Positions 1 to 8,196 of a DNA stretch of 64,000 bases are shown in pieces. Positions within the stretch are counted from its first letter, which is position 1, and every line of letters starts with the position of its first letter. The DNA is from Streptomyces sp. IMTB 2501 (GTDB taxonomy: Bacteria; Actinomycetota; Actinomycetes; Streptomycetales; Streptomycetaceae): positions 62,001 to 126,000 of the forward strand of contig NZ_MQUS01000014.1 of the NCBI RefSeq assembly GCF_001953885.1, given 5' to 3'. Position numbers and translations under genes: made by a program. The notes beneath the pieces are model-generated. The model had not been told where the DNA came from, searched no databases, and saw only the letters and a program-made list of their open reading frames with translations.

Positions 1-1
1 C

Positions 2-466
2 GCGGCCGAACGCCTCGCCGCCGCCGACGAGTTCGACGCCGGCCGACTGCACCAGCTCACCCCGCCCGGCGCGGCCCAGCTCGCCGCACAGTCCGGCACG
101 GCCGTACTCGTCCACCACGACCTCAAGGGCGAGCATCTTGTGGTCAGCGCCGACGGCAGGGTGCGCGGTGTCCTCGACTGGACCGACGCGGCCCTCGGGG
201 ACCCCGCAGAGGACATCGCCGGGCTGGTCCTCGCGGTCGGCTCCGGCGCGGCCGTCCGCGCGGCCACCCTCGCCGGCTACGGCCCCCGCCCCTGCCTGCG
301 CGGCCTGTGGCTGGCCCGCTGCGACACCGTCGTCCGCCTCGCCGACCGCCTGGAGGGCCGCGACGACAGCCCCCTGCCCCTCCTGCGCACCCAGCTGGAG
401 CGCGCCTGGGAGCCGATCCTGCTGGAGCGCCTGACGGACTTCAAGGAGGACGAACAGGAGTCCTAG
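2..466 (+). CDS. Phosphotransferase (APH/choline-kinase fold), C-terminal part
   Basis: The gene begins before the window; 154 residues of its C-terminal lobe are visible. Residues 38-45 (HHDLKGEH) form the catalytic loop of the aminoglycoside-phosphotransferase family, H-x-D-x4-N, with His in place of the usual Asn. Such HxDLKGEH variants are common in actinobacterial members. Residues 59-67 (DWTDAALGD) hold the metal-binding Asp and its conserved surroundings. The family transfers phosphate from ATP to small hydroxylated substrates. The substrate cannot be told from this fragment, and resistance should not be assumed. The gene ends at TAG 464-466. Confidence 0.85.
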   Translation, partial: AAERLAAADEFDAGRLHQLTPPGAAQLAAQSGTAVLVHHDLKGEHLVVSADGRVRGVLDWTDAALGDPAEDIAGLVLAVGSGAAVRAATLAGYGPRPCLRGLWLARCDTVVRLADRLEGRDDSPLPLLRTQLERAWEPILLERLTDFKEDEQES

Positions 467-495
467 GGCTTGTGCGCGTGCCCGACAGTGGCGCC

Positions 496-789
496 GTGAT
501 CGACAGGCAGCTGCGCGTGGTACCGGCCGGGGACTCCGTCGTTCTCCGTGGAGGCATGGCCGAACTGCTCGGCGCCCGCGGATGCGAGGTGGTGGCCCCT
601 GCCGGGACGTTACCCGAGCCGCTCACCGCGGTGGCCGGGTACCGGCCGAACGTGGCCGTCGTGGACATCCGGATGCCGCCCACCCACACCGACGGAGGGA
701 TCCGGGCGCGGACACCCGAGGCTGGCATCCTGGTCTTCTCGCAGCACGTCGAGACCGCCTGGGCCGCCCGGCTGCCGGCCGCCCACGAC
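496..789 (+). pseudogene. Remnant of a NarL/LuxR-type response regulator receiver domain
   Basis: From a GTG at 496 one frame reads as a receiver domain: an N-terminal strand ending GDSVVLRGGMAELL, then a PNVAVVDIRMPPTHTDGG segment containing the phospho-acceptor Asp, then ILVFSQHVETAWAARL. In intact Streptomyces paralogues the first acidic pocket is DD and about 10-15 residues lie between THTDEG and the next strand. Here the pocket is GD, the spacer is shortened, and the reading becomes unrelated sequence after about 789. No LuxR-type DNA-binding domain follows. This is therefore a truncated, probably non-functional remnant. No sensor kinase gene is adjacent. Confidence 0.65.
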
Positions 790-943
790 GATCGATCGGG
801 CCGGCCCTCGAATCGGCGGTTCGGAAACCGGACCCCCGGCGCGGGCAGCGCATCGGCGCCCGGGGGAGGGGCGGCAGGCGGCAGGGGGCTGCCGTGCCGC
901 CCTGGAGGGCAGGAGCCTGTGCGGTCTTTGGCTTCGCCTCCGC

Positions 944-2689
944 TCAGGGCTGGCTCAGGATCACGCACGACTCTCCGGGGACGTGGAGGACGCCGTCGGT
1001 GCCCGGGGGGTCGGTCGGGTCCCAGGCCGCGAGGACCAGCGCGGGGCGGGTGCCCAGGGGGATCGCCGCCGGTTCCTTGCCGAGGTTCACCGCCACGCGT
1101 ACGTCACCGCGCCGGAAGGCGAGCCAGCGGGACTCCTTGTCGTACGCCACCCTCGTGTCGGCCAGGTCGGGGTCGGTGAGGTCCGGCTGCTCGTGCCGGA
1201 GCGCGATCAGCCGCCGGTACCAGGCGAGCACGCGCGCGTGGGGCTCACGTTCCGGTTCCGACCAGTCCAGGACGGAGCGGTCCCGCGTCGCCGGGTCCTG
1301 CGGGTCCGGTACGTCCTCCTCGGCCCAGCCGTGCGCCGCGAACTCCCGCCGCCGGCCCCGCCGTACCGCCTCGGCCAGCTCCGGATCGGTGTGGTCGGTG
1401 AAGAACTGCCAGGGCGTGCCCGCCGCCCACTCCTCGCCCATGAACAGCATCGGCGTGAACGGCGAGGTCAGCGTGAGTGTCGCCGCGCAGGCCAGCAGCC
1501 CGGGGGAGAGGTGGGCGGAGAGCCGGTCGCCCTGGGCGCGGTTGCCGACCTGGTCGTGGGTCTGGCTGTAGCCGAGCAGCCGGTGCCCGGCCACCCGCGC
1601 CCGGTCCAGCGGCCGGCCGTGATGCCGGCCCCGGAAGCCGGAGTACGTGCCGTCGTGGAAGTAGCCGCCGGTCAGCGTCTTGGCGAGGGCGGCGAAGGGG
1701 GCCTCGGCGAAGTCCCCGTAGTAGCCCTGCGACTCACCGGTCAGCGCGGTGTGCAGGGCGTGGTGGAAGTCGTCGTTCCACTGAGCGTGCAGTCCGAGGC
1801 CGTGCTCCGCGCGAGGGGCGATGATCCGCGGGTCGTTCAGGTCCGACTCGGCGATCAGGAACAGCGGCCGGCCCAGCTCCCCGGCGAGGCCGTCCACGGC
1901 CGCGGACAGCTCCTCCAGGAAGTGGCACGCGCGCGTGTCGTAGAGCGCGTGCACCGCGTCCAGCCGCAGCCCGTCGATCCGGTAGTCCCGCAGCCACGCC
2001 AGCGCGCTGCCGAGGAAGTAGGCGCGCACCTCGTCCGAGCCGGGCGCGTCCAGGTTCACCGCCGCGCCCCACGGCGTGTGGTGCGTCTCGGTGAAGTACG
2101 GCCCGAAGGCGGGCAGATGGTTGCCGGACGGGCCCAAGTGGTTGTGCACGACGTCCAGGACGACGCCGAGACCGAGTTCGTGCGCCCGGTCGACGAAGCG
2201 TTTCAGCGCCTCCGGGCCGCCGTACGGCTCGTGCACCGCCCACGGCGACACTCCCTCGTAGCCCCACCCGTGCCGCCCCGGGAACGGGCACAGCGGCATC
2301 AACTCCACGTGCGTGATGCCCAGTTCCACCAGGTGCTGCAGCCGGGCGGACGCCGCGTCCAGGGTGCCCTCGGGGGTGTACGTGCCCACGTGCAGCTCGT
2401 ACAGCACGGCACCCGGCAGTCCACGCCCCGCCCACCGCGTACGCCACGCGTGGCGCCCGTGCTCCACGACCGCGCTCAGCCCGTCCGGGCCGTCCGGCTG
2501 GCGACGCGAGCGCGGGTCGGGCCGCACGGGACCGTCGTCCAGCGCGAAGCCGTACCGGGCGCCGTCCCCGGCCTCCGCCTCCCCCGTCCACCAGCCCGCG
2601 CGCTCGGGATCGCGCGCCAACGCGCGCGTGGCGCCCTCGCAGTGGAGCGTCACTCGGTCTGCCTGCGGTGCCCACACCTCGAACTGCAC
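944..2689 (-). CDS. treZ: Malto-oligosyltrehalose trehalohydrolase TreZ
   Basis: Cytoplasmic GH13 enzyme that releases trehalose from maltooligosyl-trehalose made by TreY (encoded at 8197-10572). At 581 residues the length is normal. An N-terminal beta-sandwich starts QFEVWAPQA. The GH13 blocks follow: LDVVHNH near residue 180, GLRLDAVHAL with the nucleophile Asp near 244, LIAESDLN with the acid Glu near 281, and SQTHDQVGN near 378. I chose GTG 2689 because GAAGGGG lies just upstream and family members start at this motif. An in-frame start at 2770 would add 27 unconserved residues. The gene is monocistronic here, divergent from the FHA gene. Confidence 0.93.
   Translation of the reverse strand: MQFEVWAPQADRVTLHCEGATRALARDPERAGWWTGEAEAGDGARYGFALDDGPVRPDPRSRRQPDGPDGLSAVVEHGRHAWRTRWAGRGLPGAVLYELHVGTYTPEGTLDAASARLQHLVELGITHVELMPLCPFPGRHGWGYEGVSPWAVHEPYGGPEALKRFVDRAHELGLGVVLDVVHNHLGPSGNHLPAFGPYFTETHHTPWGAAVNLDAPGSDEVRAYFLGSALAWLRDYRIDGLRLDAVHALYDTRACHFLEELSAAVDGLAGELGRPLFLIAESDLNDPRIIAPRAEHGLGLHAQWNDDFHHALHTALTGESQGYYGDFAEAPFAALAKTLTGGYFHDGTYSGFRGRHHGRPLDRARVAGHRLLGYSQTHDQVGNRAQGDRLSAHLSPGLLACAATLTLTSPFTPMLFMGEEWAAGTPWQFFTDHTDPELAEAVRRGRRREFAAHGWAEEDVPDPQDPATRDRSVLDWSEPEREPHARVLAWYRRLIALRHEQPDLTDPDLADTRVAYDKESRWLAFRRGDVRVAVNLGKEPAAIPLGTRPALVLAAWDPTDPPGTDGVLHVPGESCVILSQP
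1229..1240. repeat. CACGCGCGCGTG palindrome, copy 1
   Basis: Exact 12-base self-complementary sequence inside treZ. It is one of five exact copies in the first 10.4 kb (see the finding). Confidence 0.6.
1926..1937. repeat. CACGCGCGCGTG palindrome, copy 2
   Basis: Second exact copy, also inside treZ, read in a different codon phase from copy 1. That argues against it being a conserved protein motif. Confidence 0.6.
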
Positions 2690-2879
2690 GGACGGTTCCC
2701 CTTCGTCTGTGATGGATGGCCTGCTCACCGTGATGTCCCGTGTTCCCATCGTGCCCGCCCGGACGATCATTTCGCCTTCGAATATGCCCTTTCCCGGTGG
2801 TGTCGTGGACGTACGCGTGGTTCGGTGCCGAGTCCCCGTTTTCTGGACACCCGGGGTTCACTGACCGACAATCACCAGC

Positions 2880-3431
2880 GTGACGTCGTCTTTCGAGTTC
2901 TCCACGTACCCCGCGCGGCTGTCCGACGCGGAGCGTGACAAGGCGCTGCAGGTGCTGCGGGACGGCGTCGCCATGGGCCGGCTCTCGCACGACACGTTCG
3001 TGCGCCGCATGGAGCTGGCGCTGGCCGCCCGCCGCAGCGACGAACTGGCCGCCCTGGTCTCCGACCTGCCCCGCGAGAACCGTTTCTCCCGTGCGGTCCT
3101 CGGCACCGTCGAGGCCGTCTCCGGGTTCACCGTACGACTGCGCCGGGCCTGGCAGGCCGAGCGGCTGCCCAAGCTGCTGCTGCCGAACCCCGCGCACACC
3201 CACCCGCTGCGCATAGGCCGCGACCCGGCCAACGGGTTGCGCCTGAACCACGAGACCGTCTCCCGTGTGCACGCCGAACTGAGCCGCCAGGGCGGCATAT
3301 GGGTCCTGCGGGACCTCGGTTCCACCAACGGCACCACGGTCAACGGCCGCCGCGTGATCGGCTCGGTCGTCGTCCGCGAGGGCGATCAGATAGCCTTCGG
3401 CCGGATGGCGTTCCGGCTCGCCGCGAGCTGA
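2880..3431 (+). CDS. DUF1707 and FHA domain protein
   Basis: A 183-residue protein starting at GTG 2880. Residues about 9-62 form a DUF1707 domain (RLSDAERDKALQVLRDG and following), a short actinobacterial module often fused to signalling or membrane segments. Residues about 106-183 are a forkhead-associated domain with its phosphothreonine-binding signature: IGR, then SRVH, then GSTNGT and NG. FHA domains bind phosphothreonine on partners of Ser/Thr kinases, so a signalling or scaffold role is likely. No transmembrane segment or signal peptide is visible. The gene is divergent from treZ, with about 190 bases between their starts. The partner kinase is not in the window. Confidence 0.88.
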   Translation: MTSSFEFSTYPARLSDAERDKALQVLRDGVAMGRLSHDTFVRRMELALAARRSDELAALVSDLPRENRFSRAVLGTVEAVSGFTVRLRRAWQAERLPKLLLPNPAHTHPLRIGRDPANGLRLNHETVSRVHAELSRQGGIWVLRDLGSTNGTTVNGRRVIGSVVVREGDQIAFGRMAFRLAAS

Positions 3432-3468
3432 GCGGCACGGCTGGTCCCCGTCGAGCGTGCGCTCCCCC

Positions 3469-3480
3469 CACGCGCGCGTG
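3469..3480. repeat. CACGCGCGCGTG palindrome, copy 3
   Basis: Intergenic copy between the FHA and SSI genes. The flanks also match copy 4: both read CC before and CCTCC after. Confidence 0.6.
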
Positions 3481-3538
3481 CCTCCCGATCGGGTGATCCG
3501 GGCTGTGGAACGCGGCCCTCTGTGCCGATGGTTCGGTC

Positions 3539-3964
3539 ATGACGTACCTCACCCGAGTGACCACGGCCGCCGGTGCCCTGCTGGCCTGTGCCGGCCTCTT
3601 CGCCGCGGCCCCGGCCCAGGCGGCACCGCGCGCGAGCTTCCCGCTCTCCGACAACTGGCTCTACCTCACCGTCGTCCGCGGTGAGACCGCCCAGGCCGGC
3701 GACAGGCACGGCACGCTGCTGCTGTGCGACCCGGTGCCCCTGGGATACGCGCGCGCGGCCGAGGCCTGCAGTGAACTCGCGGCCGCGAACGGCGACATCG
3801 CGCGCATCCCGCAGACCAAGGTCTTCTGTCAGATGATCTACGCCCCCGTGACCGTCCACGCGCACGGGCAGTGGAACGGCCAGCCGGTCGACTACCAGAA
3901 GACCTATTCCAACAAGTGCACGATGGAGGCACAGACGGGAGCGGTGTTCGCCACGGAACACTGA
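3539..3964 (+). CDS. Subtilisin inhibitor (SSI family), secreted
   Basis: A 141-residue precursor. A Sec signal peptide of about 28 residues ends APAQA-AP. The mature part shows the SSI fold: LSDNWLYLTV at the first strand, the motifs LLLCDP and EACSEL, the reactive loop KVFCQM-IYAPV, and YSNKCTM near the end. The four mature cysteines match the two disulfides of SSI. By alignment with classical SSI the P1 residue is Met, favouring subtilisin-like targets, and P2 is Gln where SSI has Pro. The protein is secreted and inhibits serine proteases, often the host's own. No clear ribosome site precedes ATG 3539. Confidence 0.95.
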   Translation: MTYLTRVTTAAGALLACAGLFAAAPAQAAPRASFPLSDNWLYLTVVRGETAQAGDRHGTLLLCDPVPLGYARAAEACSELAAANGDIARIPQTKVFCQMIYAPVTVHAHGQWNGQPVDYQKTYSNKCTMEAQTGAVFATEH

Positions 3965-3978
3965 TTACGGCTGCAGGG

Positions 3979-4020
3979 CAGAGCGGCTCGGGCAGAGCGG
4001 CTCGGGCAGAGCGGCTCGGG
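3979..4020. repeat. Three tandem copies of a 14-base unit
   Basis: CAGAGCGGCTCGGG is repeated three times without mismatch at 3979-3992, 3993-4006 and 4007-4020. It lies between the convergent SSI and M14 genes. It does not look like a terminator. The perfect repetition suggests recent slippage and a locus that may vary between strains. Confidence 0.9.
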
Positions 4021-4047
4021 CGGCGCGGCATGGCCGGCGCGGAGGTC

Positions 4048-5340
4048 TCAGGCCATCCCCTCCCGAGCCTGCTGCGCCGCCACCAGCACCGTGCGGGACT
4101 GGTGCTCCACCTGGTGCTCCAACGGCACCCAGCGGGCCCGGAACCGCGAGGCGAAGGCGTCGCACCAGGTGGCGACGAGCCGTTCCAGACGCGGCGCCGC
4201 CCTGTCGTCCGTCTCCCGCAGCACTCTCAGCAGCATCGCCGCCGCCCGCAGCGGCAGCCGCCGCCCGAAGGCGTCCACACTTCCGACGTACGCCATCGTC
4301 GTACCGGCGGGCGCGGTGTGGGTCCAGTCCTCGGCCAGGCCCGGGATCAGCTCCAGCGCCCAGCGCGCCGCCCGCAGCAGCGGACCGTCCACGCCGTCGA
4401 GGCGGGGCAGCGCGTCGGTGAGCACCCCCTCCACCTCCAGCGCGTCCCGCAGCAGCCGCTGCGCCAGCCGCCGCATCGCCGCAGCCGGCGCCGGGTGCGG
4501 CGCCGGATCGTCCACCAGGTCGCTGGCCCACATCGGCACCTCCACCACGGCCGTCAGACCGCCGTAGCGATGCGCGTGGTACCAGGTGCTGTGCCGTGCA
4601 TCGTCCGGCATGCTCGGGTAGGCGGCGCCCGTCTCCGGGCCGGGCATGACATGCACCCCGGGGCCGGAGGCCGGCCAGCCGGCCGCGTCCGAGGCGCCCG
4701 TCTCCACCGGGATGTGCAGCTGCGCGGCGGACTTCGCGAACGGCTCGGCGAGCCCCGGCACGTCCCTGGTCAGCTGCACCCAGCTGCCGCCCAGATCGGT
4801 GCCGTGCAAGGTCACCTGGAGGTAGGGCCGCAGCTCGTCGATCAGCCCGGTCAGCGCCCGGGTCTCGGGCGGCAGCCGGTCCGGCGGCAGCACGGACGGT
4901 GACCACTCCGGCTGCTCCGCGCCCGTCGGCCGGTAGAAGCCGAGGTGGTAGTCGAGCAGACTGCGCGGCGCCGGCGTCACATGGAGGCTCGCGCCGTCCG
5001 GATCGGCGCAGAGCAGGAAGTGCCAGGACGTGTCCGCCCGCAACTCCCGCTCGGCCAGAACGCGTTCGGCCAGCATCCGCAGGGTGGAGCCCCCGGTCGG
5101 CTCGTTGGCGTGGGCTCCGGCCACCACCAGCACCGCCCGCCGGGCGTGCCCCACGGACAGCAGGTGCAGAGGTCTTCCCGCGCGCGAGACACCCACCTGC
5201 CTGAGCGAGCACAGCCCGGGTTCCTGAGCGGCCAACGCCTGTGCGGAGGCGACCAGTTCGGGAACGCTGGGGTAGCGCAGCTCCGGCAGAAGACTCACCC
5301 CCGACTTGTTCCGCCCGGCTTCGCCCTCCAAGTCCCGCAT
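4048..5340 (-). CDS. M14 family zinc carboxypeptidase
   Basis: A 430-residue protein without a signal peptide, so probably cytoplasmic. Zinc ligands are visible as H77 and E80 in GAHANEPTGG (HxxE) and H179 in VTLHGTD. DPDG near residue 113 corresponds to the substrate-binding NPDG region. The family removes C-terminal residues from peptides or acts on amide-linked peptidoglycan or amino-acid substrates; the substrate here is unknown. ATG 5340 is the most upstream start, but GTG 5298 (giving MSLLPELRYPSVPEL) is a reasonable alternative because the first 14 residues look unconserved. A consensus-like TTGACA lies about 20 bases upstream of the ATG. Confidence 0.85.
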   Translation of the reverse strand: MRDLEGEAGRNKSGVSLLPELRYPSVPELVASAQALAAQEPGLCSLRQVGVSRAGRPLHLLSVGHARRAVLVVAGAHANEPTGGSTLRMLAERVLAERELRADTSWHFLLCADPDGASLHVTPAPRSLLDYHLGFYRPTGAEQPEWSPSVLPPDRLPPETRALTGLIDELRPYLQVTLHGTDLGGSWVQLTRDVPGLAEPFAKSAAQLHIPVETGASDAAGWPASGPGVHVMPGPETGAAYPSMPDDARHSTWYHAHRYGGLTAVVEVPMWASDLVDDPAPHPAPAAAMRRLAQRLLRDALEVEGVLTDALPRLDGVDGPLLRAARWALELIPGLAEDWTHTAPAGTTMAYVGSVDAFGRRLPLRAAAMLLRVLRETDDRAAPRLERLVATWCDAFASRFRARWVPLEHQVEHQSRTVLVAAQQAREGMA

Positions 5341-5436
5341 GTGAAGGGTGAACTGTCAAGCATACGGCGGGGGAGGCTACCAGGGGCGCCCGGACACAGG
5401 CGCGGGAGCGCGCCGCGAGCGGTGTGTGCCGTGGGC

Positions 5437-7116
5437 TCACTGCTGGTGCAGGCCGCGTCCCGCGAGGGTCAGGAACACCTCGCCGACCGCCTCCGACAGC
5501 GTGGGGTGCGCGTGCACATGGCGGGCCACGTCCGCGGGCTCGGCGTCCCAGCCGACGATCAGCTGGCTCTCGGCGATCATCTCGGACACGTGCGGGCCGA
5601 CCAGGTGCACGCCGAGCACCTGCCCGCCGCCGGCCTCGGCGACGACCTTCACCATGCCGCCCCGGCCGTGCACCATCCCCTTGGCCACGGCGGTCAACGG
5701 CATCGTGTCGACCTCGACCTCGCGCCCACGCGCGCGTGCCTCCGTCTCGCTCAGCCCCACCGAGGCGGTCTGCGGCGAGGAGTACGTCACCCGGGGCACG
5801 GCCGCGTAGTCCACCGGGGTCGACGGCAGGCCCGCCAGCGTCTCGGCGACCAGCAGGCCCTCCGCGAACGAGGCGTGCGCGAGGCCCAGCGACGGCGGCG
5901 GCAGCAGGTCGCCGACGACATGGATGCCCGGCACAGCCGTCTCCAGCCGCTTCCAGTCGGCCGGTACGACGAACCCCCGCTCGTCCGTCGTCAGGCCGGC
6001 CGCCTCCAGACCGAGCCCTTCGGTGACCGGCGCCCTGCCTACGGCGACCAGAAGCCGCTCCGCCTCCACCGTGCGGGTCTCGCCCCGCGCGGTGCGCACA
6101 CGCGCGCGTACGCCGTTCTCCAGCACCTCCGCGGCCAGCAGCCGCGAGCCCGCCTGGACGTCGATCCCGCGCTTCTTCAGACCGCGCGTCAGATGCCGGC
6201 TCACCTCGGTGTCCTCCAGCGGCACGATCCGGTCCGCGGCCTCGACCAGGGTGACCTCCGCGCCCATGGACCGGTGGAAGGAGGCGTACTCCACGCCGAT
6301 CGCGCCCCCGCCCAGCACCAGGACGGACGCCGGCAGCCCCGGCGCGAACAGCGCGTCGTCACTGGTCACCACGCGGCGCCCGTCCGGCGCGAGGCCCGGG
6401 AGCGTGCGCGGTCGCGAGCCGGTCGCGAGGACGATCCCACGGCGCACGGTGAAGTCGTACACGATGGGCGCGGATTCGAGCTGCACGCCGGGCACGGGTT
6501 CGGTCCGCGCGCCGGGCGTGACGTCGGTCTGCGCGCCGGGGCTCGACGTGGACGGTGCGCCGGGCGCGGAGTCGGTGCGCACGCCTGGCGCGGGGTCGGT
6601 GCGCACGTCTGGCGCGGGGTCGGTGCGCCGGCGCGGCGCGAGCTGGGTGCGCGGGTGTGCGGCAGAGGCGTGCGAGCTCCGCGTGCGCAGATCCGGCGCG
6701 CCCGGCACGGAATCCGTGGGCACGCCCTCCACGCGCAGGGTGCGCGTCCCCGTCAGCCGGGCGCTGCCTCGCACCACCCGCACGCCGGCGTGTGCCAGGT
6801 GCGCCTCGACCCCCTTGTGGTTCCGCGCCACGATGTCGTCCCGGGTGGCCACCAGCGCCGCCCAGTCGACCGAGTCCAGCGTGGCCTTCACACCCCACCG
6901 CTCGCGCGCCTCCGCGATGCCGTCGACCAGTTCGGCGGCGTGCAGCATCGCCTTGCTCGGAATGCAGCCCCGGTGCAGACAGGTTCCGCCGACCTTGTCG
7001 CGTTCGACGAGGACGACGTCCAGACCGAGGGCGGCGGCGCGCAGGGCGGTGCTGTAGCCGCCCGTGCCGCCGCCGATGACGACGACGTCCGTCGTGTTCA
7101 TGGTCCGTGTGCTCAT
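5437..7116 (-). CDS. lpdA: Dihydrolipoamide dehydrogenase homologue with repeat insertion
   Basis: FAD/NAD-dependent disulfide oxidoreductase, 559 residues against about 460-480 in the family. Visible parts: the FAD dinucleotide fold VVVIGGGTGG near residue 10, the redox pair C46 and C51 in GGTCLHRGCIPSK, the NAD fold VLVLGGGAIGVEYA, and a C-terminal HPTLSE with the active-site His and Glu. Between residues about 132 and 216 an 85-residue proline/arginine-rich stretch interrupts the FAD domain. It is made of degenerate RTDPAPGV-like units and probably accounts for the excess length. Start ATG 7116 follows GGAGGGTGGAG; later in-frame ATG is MNTTDVVV. It is divergent from a LysR gene. No pyruvate-dehydrogenase subunits are adjacent. 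Confidence 0.88.
   Translation of the reverse strand: MSTRTMNTTDVVVIGGGTGGYSTALRAAALGLDVVLVERDKVGGTCLHRGCIPSKAMLHAAELVDGIAEARERWGVKATLDSVDWAALVATRDDIVARNHKGVEAHLAHAGVRVVRGSARLTGTRTLRVEGVPTDSVPGAPDLRTRSSHASAAHPRTQLAPRRRTDPAPDVRTDPAPGVRTDSAPGAPSTSSPGAQTDVTPGARTEPVPGVQLESAPIVYDFTVRRGIVLATGSRPRTLPGLAPDGRRVVTSDDALFAPGLPASVLVLGGGAIGVEYASFHRSMGAEVTLVEAADRIVPLEDTEVSRHLTRGLKKRGIDVQAGSRLLAAEVLENGVRARVRTARGETRTVEAERLLVAVGRAPVTEGLGLEAAGLTTDERGFVVPADWKRLETAVPGIHVVGDLLPPPSLGLAHASFAEGLLVAETLAGLPSTPVDYAAVPRVTYSSPQTASVGLSETEARARGREVEVDTMPLTAVAKGMVHGRGGMVKVVAEAGGGQVLGVHLVGPHVSEMIAESQLIVGWDAEPADVARHVHAHPTLSEAVGEVFLTLAGRGLHQQ
5727..5738. repeat. CACGCGCGCGTG palindrome, copy 4
   Basis: Exact copy inside lpdA. 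It shares a 19-base stretch with copy 3, including the flanks CC and CCTCC. Confidence 0.6.
6469..6723 (-). repeat. Coding repeat tract inserted in lpdA
   Basis: About 255 bases that stay in frame and encode degenerate 8-9 residue units such as RTDPAPDV, RTDPAPGV, RTDSAPGA and RTEPVPGV. At the DNA level, variants of the units GTGCGCACG and GCGCGGGGTC recur. The tract falls where normal lipoamide dehydrogenases have a short loop in the FAD domain, just before the strand leading into ATGSRP. Confidence 0.8.
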
Positions 7117-7137
7117 GTCTCCACCCTCCGCCCGCTC

Positions 7138-7157
7138 TTGCCATGAGTCCAAGGCAA
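7138..7157. promoter_or_regulatory. Candidate LysR operator between lpdA and the LysR gene
   Basis: TTGCC and GGCAA form a 5-base inverted repeat separated by 10 bases, the typical layout of a LysR-type site (T-N11-A). It sits in the 95-base divergent gap, so one bound dimer could act on both promoters. Pattern match only. Confidence 0.45.
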
Positions 7158-7211
7158 TGTTCTTGTGGGAGCCATGCAGGATGCTTATGGATGGCGGGAG
7201 GGGGCGCGGAG

Positions 7212-8189
7212 TTGAGCCTGCGGCAGATGGAGTATTTCGTGACGGTCGTCCACGAGGCGTCGTTCACGCGCGCGGCGGACGCGCTGCATGTCACGCAGCC
7301 CGCTCTCTCGCACCAGATCAAGGCCCTGGAGAAGTCGGTCGGCGGCGCCCTGCTGGAGCGCATGCCCCGCGGCGTGCGCCTCACCCCCATGGGCCGGGCC
7401 TTCCTGCCGCACGCCGAACTCGCCGTCCGCAGCGCCGCGCAGGCCCGCCGCGCGGCCCGTGCCACGGCCGGCGCAGAAGGCGGCGAACTGCACGTCGCCA
7501 CCCTCCACTCGCTCGCCGTGGGCGTCCTGCCCGACGTCTTCGCCCGCTGGCGTGCGGCCCATCCCCGGGTCCTGCTGCGCCTGCACGAGTACGCCACCGC
7601 CGAAGCGCTGGAGGAGGCCGTGCAGCGCGGCACCGCCGACCTCGCATTCGGCCCCGAGCCCACCGACCCGCCCGGCACCGTCGTGCCCGTCGGCGAGGAG
7701 GAACTCGTCCTGGTGGTCCCGTTCGACGACCCGCTCGCCGGCCGTACGACGGTGACGCTGCCCGAACTCGCCGACCGGGCCTGGGTCCGCTGCGCTCTGG
7801 AACCCGTCGTCCACGGCGTGCGGTTCCTCGACTGGGCCTGTGGACGGGCCGGATTCAGTCCGCGGACCGCCGTGTGGACCGAGCACACCTCGACGGCCGT
7901 GCGCATGGCGGCCGCCGGGGTCGGGGTGAGCACCGCGTCGGCCGACGTCGTGCGCGGAGCCGTGGGCGAGGACTGTGCGATCCTCACCCCCGACCCGGCC
8001 TGGAAGCGCCCTCTCGCCGTCTACGCGCGCGTGCCGCCCACCGGCGCGGCCGAGGCCTTCGTGGACCTCCTGCGCAGCACCTGGCCCGCCCCGTCGACCC
8101 CACGCGCGCGACACGGCACGCCCGCCCGGCTACGCGCGGGGCACGAGGAGGCCGAGACGCCCGAGCCGTTCGCAACGCCTGCCTCCTGA
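7212..8189 (+). CDS. LysR family transcriptional regulator
   Basis: A 325-residue regulator. An N-terminal winged helix-turn-helix (LRQMEYFVTVVHEASFTRAA, then VTQPALSHQIKALE) is followed by a LysR substrate-binding domain from about residue 90. I chose TTG 7212 because GGGAGGGGG ends seven bases upstream and the protein then starts at the conserved LSLRQMEYF. In-frame ATG 7191 is possible but lacks a ribosome site. The gene is transcribed away from lpdA, which is a plausible target as usual for this family. The extreme C-terminus (from about 300) is rich in Arg and Glu and likely disordered. Its stop is only seven bases from the end of treY, which runs convergently. The inducer is unknown. 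Confidence 0.9.
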   Translation: MSLRQMEYFVTVVHEASFTRAADALHVTQPALSHQIKALEKSVGGALLERMPRGVRLTPMGRAFLPHAELAVRSAAQARRAARATAGAEGGELHVATLHSLAVGVLPDVFARWRAAHPRVLLRLHEYATAEALEEAVQRGTADLAFGPEPTDPPGTVVPVGEEELVLVVPFDDPLAGRTTVTLPELADRAWVRCALEPVVHGVRFLDWACGRAGFSPRTAVWTEHTSTAVRMAAAGVGVSTASADVVRGAVGEDCAILTPDPAWKRPLAVYARVPPTGAAEAFVDLLRSTWPAPSTPRARHGTPARLRAGHEEAETPEPFATPAS

Positions 8190-8196
8190 GCCCCCC

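Noticed and set aside
548..2938. A 796-codon open frame on the plus strand
   Set aside because: It lies antisense to treZ and exists only because high GC removes stop codons; the translation is Arg/Gly/Pro-rich without domain motifs.
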